DNA of 64,000 nucleotides from Nocardia sp. BSTN01 (GTDB taxonomy: Bacteria > Actinomycetota > Actinomycetes > Mycobacteriales > Mycobacteriaceae), in NCBI RefSeq assembly GCF_015354405.1, contig NZ_JADKYP010000017.1:1-64000 (forward strand), written 5' to 3'. The translations under genes were made by a program, and so were the position numbers. Within the stretch, counting starts at the first letter, position 1, and each line of letters opens with the position of its first letter. Below are positions 52,601-61,723 of the stretch, in pieces. The notes under the pieces are model-generated. The model saw nothing but the letters and a program-made list of their open reading frames with translations, was not told the DNA's origin and did not search any database.

Positions 52601-53255
52601 GACCCGCTCCCATCGCCGGACCACAACGCTGCCCGGCGCCTTCGGCGTCTTCGTGCACCGCCCCTCGCCGTGGATCATCACCACGCTGCTGGCGGGCGCG
52701 CTCGCCGCCCGGATCGCGGTGGGCGACTGGCAGCTCACCGACGCCCTGGTCGCCGGGGTGATGCTGGCGTTCTTCCCGGTGACGGAGTGGATGATCCACG
52801 TGTGCATCCTGCATTGGCGGCCCCGCCGGATCGGCCGGCTCACCCTCGATTCACTGCTCGCGCGCAAACATCGCGAACACCATGCCGACCCGCGCCGGGT
52901 GGACCTGATCTTCATCCCGTGGCAGACCTTCCTCTGGCTCTTCCCGGCTCTCGTTCTCGTTGCGGCACTGGCATTTCCGCGCATCGGACTGGGGTTGACG
53001 TTCCTGACCGTGGTCGGCGCGCTGGGTCTGGCCTACGAGTGGACCCACTACCTGATCCACACCGACTATCAGCCGCGCACCCGCCTCTACACCGCGGTCC
53101 GGCGCAACCACCGGCTGCACCACTTCAAGAACGAGCACTACTGGTTCACCGTCACCAGCTCCGGTACCGCCGACCGGCTGCTCGGCACCTATCCGGATCC
53201 GGCGTCGACCCCGAATTCCCGCACCGCGACGGCATTACACGGCACCGGTCGCTGA
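52590..53255 (+). CDS. Fatty acid hydroxylase superfamily membrane protein
   Basis: The 221-residue protein has about four membrane helices and the histidine clusters of the di-iron sterol desaturase/fatty acid hydroxylase superfamily: RKHREHHADP near residue 92, EWTHYLIHTDY near 150 and RRNHRLHHFKNEHYWF near 171. It should hydroxylate or desaturate a lipid. ATG 52590 overlaps the FadR-type regulator gene, which suggests one operon. The substrate is unknown. Confidence 0.88.
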   Translation: MTAETRSHRRTTTLPGAFGVFVHRPSPWIITTLLAGALAARIAVGDWQLTDALVAGVMLAFFPVTEWMIHVCILHWRPRRIGRLTLDSLLARKHREHHADPRRVDLIFIPWQTFLWLFPALVLVAALAFPRIGLGLTFLTVVGALGLAYEWTHYLIHTDYQPRTRLYTAVRRNHRLHHFKNEHYWFTVTSSGTADRLLGTYPDPASTPNSRTATALHGTGR

Positions 53256-53314
53256 GCACCCTCGCCTCGGCCGGATCCCGCGGCGCACCGACAGTGGCCG
53301 CCCCCGGCACTGCT

Positions 53315-53332
53315 GCCCCGGATACTCGGGGC
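53315..53332 (+). terminator. Hairpin after the membrane hydroxylase gene
   Basis: GCCCCG and CGGGGC form a 6-bp stem with a 6-base loop, 60 bases after the stop codon. Confidence 0.4.
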
Positions 53333-53416
53333 TGGTCCGATTCGTCCGGATGTAGTGAATTTGACGGTGCGGCAGCCGCATTCACAACGACGTCCACGGA
53401 ATAGGACTTCATCCGA

Positions 53417-53635
53417 ATGAAGAAACTCGGAACTCTGACCCTGATCGGTGCCGCCGCGGCGGCCGCGCTGTGCGGCGGAGCGGGCATCGCGGCGGCCGAC
53501 GACGCCGTCTCCGCGACACCGGTGGTGGCGCCGGGCGAGCCGGACCCCACGGGCACCGGCTCCGCGTCCGGCATCACCGATCTGGTGAAGGCGCTGTCGA
53601 GCGGAAGTGCGCAGGCCGCGACGCCCGCGCAGTGA
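53417..53635 (+). CDS. Small secreted protein
   Basis: The 72-residue product is a signal peptide (MKKLGTLTLIGAAAAAALCG, cleavage probably after GIAAA) followed by about 45 residues rich in Ser, Ala, Pro and Thr (DDAVSATPVVAPGEPDPTG). It has no fold I recognise. A strong terminator follows, so it is a complete single-gene unit. Confidence 0.65.
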   Translation: MKKLGTLTLIGAAAAAALCGGAGIAAADDAVSATPVVAPGEPDPTGTGSASGITDLVKALSSGSAQAATPAQ

Positions 53636-53643
53636 TCGGGACG

Positions 53644-53671
53644 GTTCCCCACTTCACCGGAGGTGGGGAAC
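53644..53671 (+). terminator. Terminator hairpin after the small secreted protein gene
   Basis: A 12-bp stem (GTTCCCCAC-TTC with GAG-GTGGGGAAC, one G-U pair) and the 4-base loop ACCG lies 9 bases after the stop codon. Confidence 0.75.
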
Positions 53672-53689
53672 CGGCGCGGCGGGACCACT

Positions 53690-54274
53690 ATGTTCGTGGG
53701 TATGCACTGGGATCAGATGACCGCCACGACCGAGGAGCTGCGCAAGCGAGCGACCCGCCTGCGACGCGGCGTCGGCCAGCTCGGCATCCTCGAATCGATT
53801 CTCAGCGCGGCGCACGGCCCGTGGCTGGGCGCGATGGACGCCGACGGCCGCGGCACCGCCGAACTCAGAATGCATCTCGCCGGGCGATATCGGGTGACCG
53901 CGGTGGTGACCAGCGCGGGCAAGCTGAGCATGATCCAGCTGCACGCCCCCACCCCGGACGGTGGCGACAGCGAGCGCGTGCTCTCCCCCAAGCCCGCACT
54001 GCGCCGCGGCTGGGACGACGACGAGCCGATGCCGAAACAACCGCAGTGGCTGGACTATCTGGTCGAGTGGGTGGATTCGGCGAGCACCGACGTCGACCGG
54101 CGTTCGGTGCTGGAATGGCATCTCGAGGGCGCGGACCGGCGACTCGCGGCGATGAACGAGACCATCGAGAGTCTGCGACTGAGCCTGGCCGAGCGCGAAG
54201 AACTTCGCGACGAGGTCGCGGCCGAGGTCGACCAACTACGCGCCGAACTGGACTCGCTCGATCCCGCGCGATAG
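53690..54274 (+). CDS. Protein of unknown function with a C-terminal coiled coil
   Basis: The 194-residue protein starts MFVGMHWDQMTATTEELRKR. A globular middle (about residues 40-110, GPWLGAMDADGRGTAELRMHLAGRYRVTAVVTSAG) is followed by a coiled-coil-like segment (RRLAAMNETIESLRLSLAEREELRDEVAAEVDQLRAELD, about 150-190). ATG 53702 is a possible second start. The family is not recognised. Confidence 0.65.
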   Translation: MFVGMHWDQMTATTEELRKRATRLRRGVGQLGILESILSAAHGPWLGAMDADGRGTAELRMHLAGRYRVTAVVTSAGKLSMIQLHAPTPDGGDSERVLSPKPALRRGWDDDEPMPKQPQWLDYLVEWVDSASTDVDRRSVLEWHLEGADRRLAAMNETIESLRLSLAEREELRDEVAAEVDQLRAELDSLDPAR

Positions 54275-54316
54275 GTGCCGATCAGTCGATGCGCGACAGT
54301 GGCTGAGTAGCCCGGA

Positions 54317-54940
54317 TCAGGTCTCGATCAACGACAGTGCGACCGGGATGAGGAGATCGGTCAGCTCACTCACGTCGGGACGGGGCTGCATCAGCAACCA
54401 TTCGTGGGCCAGGCCGTTCACCGCGCCGATCAGCACACTCGCCGAGAGCGCGGCGCCGCCGCGCAGACGCGCGCCCTGGCCGGCGATCGGCACCACCACC
54501 ATCTCCAGCAGGGTGACCCAGCCGTGCCGGCGTTCGCGGCGATGCTGCTCCATCCGGTCGCTCGCCCCGACCACCTCGATGAACGCCAGCTTGGCCCGGT
54601 ACGGATCGGAGGTGATCGAATCGAGATAGGCCGACAGCACCACCGCCATCGCCTGCGCCGGATCGGCCGGCGAGAGCGTGCCCAGGGTGCGCACGACCGC
54701 CGCGGCGGCGTCGTCCTGGACCCGGTCGTAGGCGGCGATCAGCACATCCTCGCGGGTCTGGAACTCCTCGTAGAACTGCCGCTTCGACAGTCCGGCCGCG
54801 GCGCACACATCGGCCAGCGAGCAGTTCGCGTAGCCGCGTTCGGCGAACACCTTCGTCGCCGCGACGATGAAACGCTGACGACGTTCGGCCCGGCGTTCGG
54901 TCACCGCACGGCCGCCGTACTGTCTGTCCGCCATCGTCAC
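54317..54940 (-). CDS. TetR family regulator
   Basis: The 207-residue protein has a TetR DNA-binding domain (RFIVAATKVFAERGYANCSLADVCAAAGLSKRQFYEEFQTREDVLIAAY, about residues 23-71) and a helical effector domain. GTG 54940 is preferred to ATG 54934 because TAGTGT (54952-54947) lies 6 bases before it, which suits a leaderless mRNA. It is transcribed in the same direction as the hydrolase gene upstream; its target is unknown. Confidence 0.88.
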   Translation of the reverse strand: MTMADRQYGGRAVTERRAERRQRFIVAATKVFAERGYANCSLADVCAAAGLSKRQFYEEFQTREDVLIAAYDRVQDDAAAAVVRTLGTLSPADPAQAMAVVLSAYLDSITSDPYRAKLAFIEVVGASDRMEQHRRERRHGWVTLLEMVVVPIAGQGARLRGGAALSASVLIGAVNGLAHEWLLMQPRPDVSELTDLLIPVALSLIET

Positions 54941-54988
54941 GAATCCACACTATCGGTCGCGGCCGCCGGCGGCGGGAACGGTGCCCGG

Positions 54989-55939
54989 CTACGCCGATTC
55001 CGCGACGCTCGCGAGAATCGCCACCCGCGCCACGGACCACGCCGCGGATCCCGGATCGGTGAATTCGGCATGCCCGACACCGGGCAGGATGTGCAGGTCG
55101 GTGGGGTCGCCGGCGCGGCGGGCGGCCTCGGCGTAGCGGCGGCTCTGTTCGACCGACACCACCCGGTCCGCATCGCCGTGTACGGCCGTGATGTGCACGC
55201 CCCGGGGGAGATTGACGATCGGTGAGGCGTACCGGTAGCGGTCGGGCACCTCGTCGGGCAGACCGCCCAGCAGTTTGCGCGCGAATCCGTCGTTGCCGTG
55301 CGCCACCGCGTAGTCCAGATCCAGTACCGCGGCCATCAGCGTCACACTGCGGATGCGCAATCCGCGCGATGCGGCCTCGCCGGCGGTCCGACGGCCCGCG
55401 ACCCACGCCGCCAGCTGTCCGCCCGCCGAATGACCGGCGAGATGGACATTGTCCAGATCGAGGCGGCCCCCGGCACGCTGCTGGACGACCGTGGCCAGAG
55501 CTGCGACGGCGTCGTCGACATCGGTCAGCGTCACCGGCCAGCCGCCGGCGCCGTTGACCCGCCGATACTCGACATTCCACACCGCCACACCGGATTCGGC
55601 GAGTTGCCGGGCCTGCGCGGAGAACTGGGTCAGATCGCGGTACTGCGCCCAGCCGCCGCCGTGGATCAGCACAACCACCGGACACCGGCCGGTCGATCCG
55701 GACAGCGGCCCGCCGGCGGGCAGATAGAGGTCACCGAAGGTATCGGCTTCGCGGTCGTACGCGATCCGGATCGGCACACCGGCTTCGGCCGGTTGGATGC
55801 TCAGGCCCGGCACCGCCGGACCGGCATGACCGTCCGGCGCCGCCGGTTCCACGGAACCGAATCCGATCGCCGCGACGACGACCGCGAGTACCCCGGCCAT
55901 GACCCACCGGCGCGTCCCACCCTGTCCAACGCCCACCAC
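54989..55939 (-). CDS. Secreted alpha/beta hydrolase (esterase/lipase-like)
   Basis: The product (316 residues from GTG 55939) starts with a twin-basic, hydrophobic signal (RRWVMAGVLAVVVAAIGFGS), then a hydrolase core: oxyanion-hole region VVLIHGGGWAQY, nucleophile elbow LAGHSAGGQLAAW, and His in LPGVGHAEFTD. The HGGGW pattern is typical of the BD-FAE/hormone-sensitive-lipase-like esterases. GTG 55936 and ATG 55900 are alternative starts. It lies downstream of the acyltransferase gene on the same strand. Confidence 0.85.
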   Translation of the reverse strand: MVGVGQGGTRRWVMAGVLAVVVAAIGFGSVEPAAPDGHAGPAVPGLSIQPAEAGVPIRIAYDREADTFGDLYLPAGGPLSGSTGRCPVVVLIHGGGWAQYRDLTQFSAQARQLAESGVAVWNVEYRRVNGAGGWPVTLTDVDDAVAALATVVQQRAGGRLDLDNVHLAGHSAGGQLAAWVAGRRTAGEAASRGLRIRSVTLMAAVLDLDYAVAHGNDGFARKLLGGLPDEVPDRYRYASPIVNLPRGVHITAVHGDADRVVSVEQSRRYAEAARRAGDPTDLHILPGVGHAEFTDPGSAAWSVARVAILASVAESA

Positions 55940-56022
55940 GTGCGGGCACCTCCTGCTCGAGCCACTCGTGGAATACGGTACTGGCAATCGAGTCGCCGTG
56001 TCTCCCCACGTGACGCGCGGCA

Positions 56023-58152
56023 CTACCACCAGTGCAGCAGCGGTCCCAACTCCCGGCCGAGAGCCCCGGACAGCGAGCGCGAATAGCTCGAAGTCAGATG
56101 GTGTTCGTCGTGGTAGATCAGGATGTTGCCGGCGACCACGGGGCACACCGACGCATCGCAGAACGCATCGCTCAGGTCGATCGGGAAGATGTTCGGGTAG
56201 CGCGAGGCCGGTTCGAGCTGCGGATCGACCGGATCGAGCGCATCACCGCGGCGCATACCGCAGCTGACCGGGTCGCCGCCGCCGGCCAGGCAGTCGGCCG
56301 CCGCGTAACGGATCTCGTTGTGGCGCAACCACGGTGAGTCGCGGATGGTGACGGTGTCGAGCCCGCGTTCGGCCAGGGCCGACCACACGTCCACGTATTC
56401 GGGCGGCGTCTCGTCGCCGGTCCCGGTGCGGGGCCGGCTGCCGGTGGTGAACACCCAGTCCGGACGGTCGACGGCCAGGCGGTCCAGGACCGCGCGCGAC
56501 CAGTCCCGGCAGTCGGGAATCGGTTCACCCTTGTAGGTGGCGTCGTCGGCCAGGGTGAGCGGGCAGCCCATCTTCAGATACACCTGGATGCGGAAGGAAT
56601 GCTGTGCGGCGAGCTCTTGGAGCGCCGGAACCCAGTGTTCGGCATGGGAACTGCCCACCACCGCCAGGGTGCGAGTGGCGCTCGCATCGCCGTAGGTGCA
56701 GGTGACCACCTCGCGGGTGTCCCAGTCGGCGATACAGCCGTCGAGCGTCGGCGGCGGCAGTTCGCCGGGAGCCTGCAAGACCGTCGGCCGCATCGGCGCC
56801 TGCGGAGTCGGTGCTCCCGCCGCCAGCGCCTCCGCGCCCGGATACAGCACCCGATCCAGCGGCCGCGTCGGTTGTGCCGGATGCATACGCACCACACCGA
56901 ACTGCCATGCGCCCGTGGCCGCGACCACGGCGACGGCCACCGCGCACACCAGCGCGCCCGCGCCACGCCGATACAGCGGCGACGAACTCAGCGGCGCACT
57001 GCGCGCCCCCAGTCGCAACGGCTGTTCGACGAGTAGGTGCGTCGCCCATGCCAGCAGCAGCGACGCCGCGACCACCAGCGCGCCGTCGCGCAGCCCGGCG
57101 TGCGGGCGACCCGACTCGGCGAGGTAGAAGATGAGAATCGGCCAGTGCCACAGATAGAGCGGATAGGCGATCTCGCCGAGCCACTGCGCCGGCCGCGAGG
57201 ACAGAATCCGATTGGGCCATGGCATATCCGCCGCGGCGACGTTGTTGCCGGACACGATCACCGCGACCGCGGCGAGCACCGGCACCAGCGCGGCCGGGCC
57301 CGGGTAGCGGTTCGCCCCGTCGACGATCAGCCAGCCGCACAGCAGCACGCCCGCCAGACCGGCGAGCGCGGTCACCGCCCGCAGCATCCGAGGTAGCAGC
57401 AGGGCCGGTCCGGCCAGCGCCGCCCCCGCGAGCAGCTCCCACAGCCGCGCACCGCTGTCGTAGTAGTTCCAGCCCTGATGCGTTGCCGCCCCGTGCGTCG
57501 CGTACAGCAGCGACACGACGGCCGCGGGTGCGATCAGACCGGCCAGAACAGGGCGCAACAGTGCGATGCGGTCGATGCGGTGCAGCGCGGCGGCGACCAC
57601 CGCCACCACGACGAGGGCGAGCAGATAGAACTGTCCTTGCACGGCCATCGACCACAGATGCTGCAGCGGGCTCACCGACGGGTCCGCGGCCAGGTAGTCC
57701 GACCAACTCGTGGCGAGTTGCCAGTTCTGGTAGTAGAACAGCGACGCCAGCGTTTGGCCTGCCAGATCCGACCATTGCGTGTAGGGCCGCGTGGAGACCG
57801 TCGCCGCCACGACGGCGGCCAGGACGACGACCATCGCCGGCAGCAGCCGCCGCCCGGTGCGGCGCACGGTGAATCCGATGCCGACGGCTCCCCGCTCCGC
57901 GCGGCGCACCAGCAGTCCGGTGAAGAAGAATCCCGACAGCACCAGGAAGACGTCCACGCCGCCCGAGACCCGGCCGAACCAGATGTGGAACACCACCACC
58001 AGCGCGATCGCCACACCGCGCAACCCGTCCAGGTCACCGCGGTAGGCGGTCCTCCGGGTCGACGCGGTCTCGGCTCGACCCGACGCCGACCGGGCCGGCG
58101 CGGGCCGTGGCGGCGCGGCGATCCGGGCGCGCGCGATACCTCCGATCACCAC
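56023..58152 (-). CDS. OafA/YrhL-type acyltransferase with SGNH domain
   Basis: The protein is about 709 residues: an acyltransferase-3 membrane domain (YRGDLDGLRGVAIALVVVFHIWFGRVSGGVDVFLVLSGFFFTG near the N-terminus, then about ten helices including LWHWPILIFYLAESG) and a C-terminal SGNH/GDSL domain with LAVVGSSHAEHWVPAL and LIYHDEHHLTSSYS. Such enzymes O-acylate cell-surface glycans or lipids. The start is uncertain: GTG 58152 and GTG 58149 are the last candidates before the acyltransferase core, and the open frame extends to 58224. Confidence 0.88.
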   Translation of the reverse strand: MVIGGIARARIAAPPRPAPARSASGRAETASTRRTAYRGDLDGLRGVAIALVVVFHIWFGRVSGGVDVFLVLSGFFFTGLLVRRAERGAVGIGFTVRRTGRRLLPAMVVVLAAVVAATVSTRPYTQWSDLAGQTLASLFYYQNWQLATSWSDYLAADPSVSPLQHLWSMAVQGQFYLLALVVVAVVAAALHRIDRIALLRPVLAGLIAPAAVVSLLYATHGAATHQGWNYYDSGARLWELLAGAALAGPALLLPRMLRAVTALAGLAGVLLCGWLIVDGANRYPGPAALVPVLAAVAVIVSGNNVAAADMPWPNRILSSRPAQWLGEIAYPLYLWHWPILIFYLAESGRPHAGLRDGALVVAASLLLAWATHLLVEQPLRLGARSAPLSSSPLYRRGAGALVCAVAVAVVAATGAWQFGVVRMHPAQPTRPLDRVLYPGAEALAAGAPTPQAPMRPTVLQAPGELPPPTLDGCIADWDTREVVTCTYGDASATRTLAVVGSSHAEHWVPALQELAAQHSFRIQVYLKMGCPLTLADDATYKGEPIPDCRDWSRAVLDRLAVDRPDWVFTTGSRPRTGTGDETPPEYVDVWSALAERGLDTVTIRDSPWLRHNEIRYAAADCLAGGGDPVSCGMRRGDALDPVDPQLEPASRYPNIFPIDLSDAFCDASVCPVVAGNILIYHDEHHLTSSYSRSLSGALGRELGPLLHWW

Positions 58153-58294
58153 GCGAAACGCCGGTTCCCGCGAGGGGGCGCCGGTACCGACACACGAGGG
58201 TGGAGATGAACACGCGCAGACCACAACACGTCCACTCTCTTAGCACGCCGCAAACACTCAGCGCCACTTCGCTTTCCAGGTGCGCACCGATGAA

Positions 58295-58984
58295 CTAGAC
58301 TGCGCGCGCGCGACGGTGGCGGTCCCGCCACGCCTGCGCCGGATTCCACGTCGGCGCGGTCCGGGTCCGGGTGAGCGGGTAGCACGCCAGGCCGATCAGG
58401 AAGGCCGAGAAGTGGCCGATTCCCGTGAAGGTCAGGTGAATCAGCGGCGGCGCGGCGAAACCGGCCGCGGCCGCCACGACATAGACCCATCGCCACGGAT
58501 ACGCGATGTGATAGGTCAGGACGCCGATGATGCCGGCGAGAAAGTAGCTGACGCCGATATCGCGCACGTCGACGAGAGCGGGATCGGCATATCCGTGCCG
58601 GATCGCCCAGCCCAGCAGGCCCTCGCTGATGTAGGTGGCGCCCACGTGGGCGAACAATCCGACGATCGCCCAGCGCAGAGCGCCCAGCCACCGTTCGGCG
58701 GGCGCGTGGAATACGCAGTACAGCACCAGATACGGCAGCCAGAAGTAGCCCGCGACCCACAGCAGGCTCGTCACCAGGACGTGGAGCGGATCGCTCTTCA
58801 GATTCGACAGATTCGTCGAGCGCTCGCCCAGAATGATCTTCAGGTCGACCAGCGGCACCGCATGCTGCACGATCGTGGTCACCAGGAGCAGCGCCAACCA
58901 CGAGAAGGTCCACGGCGCCGTGCGGACGTAACGCCATGCCGCGGCGGCACGACCACGCATCCGCTCAGATCGTCGATTCGCCAC
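58295..58984 (-). CDS. Rhomboid-like membrane protein
   Basis: The 229-residue protein has six to seven hydrophobic segments in rhomboid order. The serine motif region reads DIGVSYFLAGIIG instead of GxSG, and the catalytic His would be in FTGIGHFSAFLIGLAC. The order of motifs fits an actinobacterial rhomboid relative, but with Tyr in place of the Gly after Ser its protease activity is doubtful. GTG 58984 has GAGGAG about 6 bases upstream. Confidence 0.75.
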   Translation of the reverse strand: MANRRSERMRGRAAAAWRYVRTAPWTFSWLALLLVTTIVQHAVPLVDLKIILGERSTNLSNLKSDPLHVLVTSLLWVAGYFWLPYLVLYCVFHAPAERWLGALRWAIVGLFAHVGATYISEGLLGWAIRHGYADPALVDVRDIGVSYFLAGIIGVLTYHIAYPWRWVYVVAAAAGFAAPPLIHLTFTGIGHFSAFLIGLACYPLTRTRTAPTWNPAQAWRDRHRRARAV

Positions 58985-59137
58985 CGTGGCTCCTCACAGG
59001 CCGATCGGGCCCGGCGCTCACGAGGGGTCGAGCGCCGGCGCATCGACTGTGTCTCGCCCGCGCGGCGGCGGCATCACCCGCCGCGGATGAGATGCCGAGG
59101 TGTGGCGGCCGCCGGCCTGCCGGCCGCGCCGCCGCGG

Positions 59138-60316
59138 TCAGCCGGCGTCGACGACCGAGGCGGGCAGGCCGGCCAGGCTGCGGCTCAGATAGCTGCCGTC
59201 ACCGGTGAGGGAACGTTCGAATTCGAGCGGGTCGTTGAGGTAGGTCGTCGCCAGTGATTTGGTGTGCACGCGCGCATACTGTTCGCCGTCGGTGGAGCGG
59301 GTCTCCATGCGGACTCCGGACAGCAGGTGGACGCCGGAGGCGCCGTCGGCGGCATCGAACCCATAGGCCACCGGACCGGTTTCGTCGAGCCCGTAGCAGA
59401 TGGTGATCGGCCCGGACACGGCCCGCACCCGCGCCGCCACCGAGGAGGCGACCGAATGCGGGGACAGCCGCAGCCGGATCCGGCGCAGCGCCGCCGCGAC
59501 ATCGGCCGACAGGTCCTCCCGGGTGCCCTGCACCATCGCCTGATAGACGGCCGGTTCGGCCACCAGCACAGTCGGCGACTCCGCGGCCAGGTGGCGATGG
59601 ATATTGCCCGGCGCGTGGGTTCCGGCCGGCAGGACCAGATCGGCGCCGGCGACGAGATTGGCGACGGTGGCGGTGTGGAATCCGAAGCGCCCGAACAGAC
59701 CTGCGAAACACAGCGTCCGATCGGATTCGCGCAATTTGCTCGCTCCCACCCACGCGGTGGCCGCGTTGAGCACCGCGGTCGCGGAGTACTCGAGACAGAC
59801 CAGTCGCCGCGACGGCGCCGAGGCGACGCGGCACAGTTCGGTGTCGCGGTGCAGGGCCGGGCGGTCGCCGTCGAAATCGGTGCGCTGCGCCCAGGATCGT
59901 TCGTCGAGCCGGATTCCGCCGGCCTGCCCGGAGGCGACGACGGCGTCGATGCCGCACTCCTCGATCAGCTCCCGCATCGCGGTGAGCGGCAGTGCCGGAT
60001 TGGCCAGGACGGGGATGTCGCCGCGGGCGAGCAACGACAGCATCGTCGAGATGTATCCGGGGGAATTGCCGAGGGCAACAAGGACTCTCGCCCGCGGACG
60101 GCACAACACCGTATCGAATCGGGCCGCCTTGTCGGAGACCTCGGCGAGCAGGTCACCGAAGGTCCGGCTGTCGTGCATGCTCGACACCGTCGCGTACGGG
60201 CGCATCCGCATGGCGGTCGTGACCGCGCTGAACAACAGCGCGGGCCTACCGGCACCGGTCGCGATATCCCTGCCCCGATATCCTCGAATATTCACCGATG
60301 CAGAATTTATTGTCAT
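59138..60316 (-). CDS. Stand-alone degenerate adenylate-forming (ANL) domain protein
   Basis: The 392-residue protein follows the large N-terminal domain of acyl-CoA/AMP ligases: RPRARVLVALGNSPGYISTMLSLLARGDIPVLANPALP near residues 75-110, TLCFAGLFGRFGFHTATVANLVAGADLVLP in the middle, and ITICYGLDETGPVAYG (A5-like YGxxE). The Gly/Ser/Thr-rich AMP-binding loop is replaced by CLEYSATAVLNAATAW, and the small C-terminal domain with the catalytic lysine is missing. It therefore probably does not adenylate normally. ATG 60316 begins MTINSASVN; a 600-base AT-richer region precedes it. Confidence 0.72.
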   Translation of the reverse strand: MTINSASVNIRGYRGRDIATGAGRPALLFSAVTTAMRMRPYATVSSMHDSRTFGDLLAEVSDKAARFDTVLCRPRARVLVALGNSPGYISTMLSLLARGDIPVLANPALPLTAMRELIEECGIDAVVASGQAGGIRLDERSWAQRTDFDGDRPALHRDTELCRVASAPSRRLVCLEYSATAVLNAATAWVGASKLRESDRTLCFAGLFGRFGFHTATVANLVAGADLVLPAGTHAPGNIHRHLAAESPTVLVAEPAVYQAMVQGTREDLSADVAAALRRIRLRLSPHSVASSVAARVRAVSGPITICYGLDETGPVAYGFDAADGASGVHLLSGVRMETRSTDGEQYARVHTKSLATTYLNDPLEFERSLTGDGSYLSRSLAGLPASVVDAG

Positions 60317-60913
60317 CGAATACCAATCTTTGCTCCCCCTTGTCCGATATCTACCGCATTCCTCCCCGCAGTACACGCTCGCACCCGATCACATGTGGAC
60401 ACAGGCAGCGACGCATCGCCTGCGAAGGAAACGTCACATGTACGCCACCGGGATGCGGACACATTAGCCAGAACAACAACAATGCGCAACCGCGCGCATT
60501 GTCACGTGTTGTGCGAAAGCATTTACGGATGCAAGCACATTTGCACGGTTGAATGTGCGCGATTTTGTGCGTACGCCGGTCCGCTCGGCGCTCTTCATCA
60601 GGTACCGTCCGTCGAGCTCATCGACACCGCGAAACCCGCCACGGCACCGGCCGTCCCCACCACGCCCCGGGGCCTGTCACGGCTCCCGACCGAGCGAGCC
60701 GCCGACGCCTCCCCCGGCCGGGCGGGCGCACAATTCCGCGTCACGACCGCTCGCAACAATCCATCCCACGTCGGCCGGAATGCAATTCCTGCCACTGGGG
60801 CCCGTGTTTTCCGCGCCGCCGACGGGTATTCCCCACAAATGATTCCGCAGCCGGGCGAGAATTACCAGAACTTCGGCGACACTTCGGTGGCCGGATAATC
60901 AGGAAATTCGTTG
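60317..60913. other. AT-richer intergenic region of about 600 bases
   Basis: I see no convincing gene. It contains AATGCGC and GCGCATT inverted arms with a 6-base spacer (60481-60500), and several TGTGCG/CACATG-like elements in 60380-60580. Short frames on both strands lack ribosome binding sites. It should hold the promoter of the ANL-like gene, and the 3' end of the phosphoesterase transcript. Confidence 0.5.
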
Positions 60914-61723
60914 TCAGGCCGGGGCCCGCGCGACCTCGTCCGACTCGCTCGGCGCACCGGAACCGTCCGCCCGTTCCGGTACCGAGAGATCGTAGACCGT
61001 GTAGGCCGCGCGGATCACCGGCTGGGCCACATTGCGCACTCGCACCCCGCCGGGTGTGGTGCCCCGCTCGTACCCCGCGTGCGCGTGCCCGTGGATGGCC
61101 AGATCGGCGCCTCCGCACGTGTCGATCGCCTCCCCGAGCAGGTACGATCCCAGGAACGGATAGATCTCGGGCGGCTCGCCGTGCAGGGTGTCCCCGCACG
61201 GGGAATAGTGGGTGAGCGCGACCTTCACATCGGTGTCCAGCCCGCACAGGGCGACATGCAGCGCGTCGGCGAGATCGACGGTGTACGAGGCGAAGTCGCG
61301 CATGATGCGTTCACCGAACACGCTCGCGCACTTGCCCGCGAACCCGCCGCCGAAGCCCTTCGTACCCGCCACGCCCAGCGAATAGGGACCCACGGTCACC
61401 GTGGTCGAGGTCCCTTCCAGCACCCGGATCCCGTGATCGCACAGCAGGGCCGTGATGTCGTCCTGCAGATCGGAATGGTGGTCGTGGTTGCCGAGCACCG
61501 CGATCACCGGCACGCCGGGGTCCTCCAGTTCGGTGGCGACCACCCGCGCCTCGTCGAGGGTGCCGTGCCGGGTGAGATCGCCACCGACCAGCAGCACGTC
61601 GGCCTCCTCGGGCAGTCGCTCCCACGCCGGGCGCAGCGTCCCCCGCGAATCCGCGCCGAGATGGATATCGGCCACCGCCGCGATGCGCACCACCCCGTCC
61701 GTCGTCCGTTCCGGGCCCGTCAT
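60914..61723 (-). CDS. Calcineurin-like metallophosphoesterase
   Basis: The 269-residue protein has the metal-binding blocks of the family: DIHLGAD near residue 19 (D-x-H), LVGGDLTRHG (GD), AVLGNHDHHSD (GNHD) and later LTHYSPCGD and IHGHAHAG (H and GHxH). Known relatives cleave phosphoesters of proteins, cyclic nucleotides or nucleic acid ends. The ATG at 61723 overlaps the upstream gene stop (TGATG), so expression is coupled. It is last in a four-gene operon. Confidence 0.9.
   Translation of the reverse strand: MTGPERTTDGVVRIAAVADIHLGADSRGTLRPAWERLPEEADVLLVGGDLTRHGTLDEARVVATELEDPGVPVIAVLGNHDHHSDLQDDITALLCDHGIRVLEGTSTTVTVGPYSLGVAGTKGFGGGFAGKCASVFGERIMRDFASYTVDLADALHVALCGLDTDVKVALTHYSPCGDTLHGEPPEIYPFLGSYLLGEAIDTCGGADLAIHGHAHAGYERGTTPGGVRVRNVAQPVIRAAYTVYDLSVPERADGSGAPSESDEVARAPA

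Noticed and set aside
60598-60795. 65-codon minus-strand frame in the intergenic region
   Set aside because: No ribosome binding site, Arg/Gly-rich composition and no neighbour in frame.
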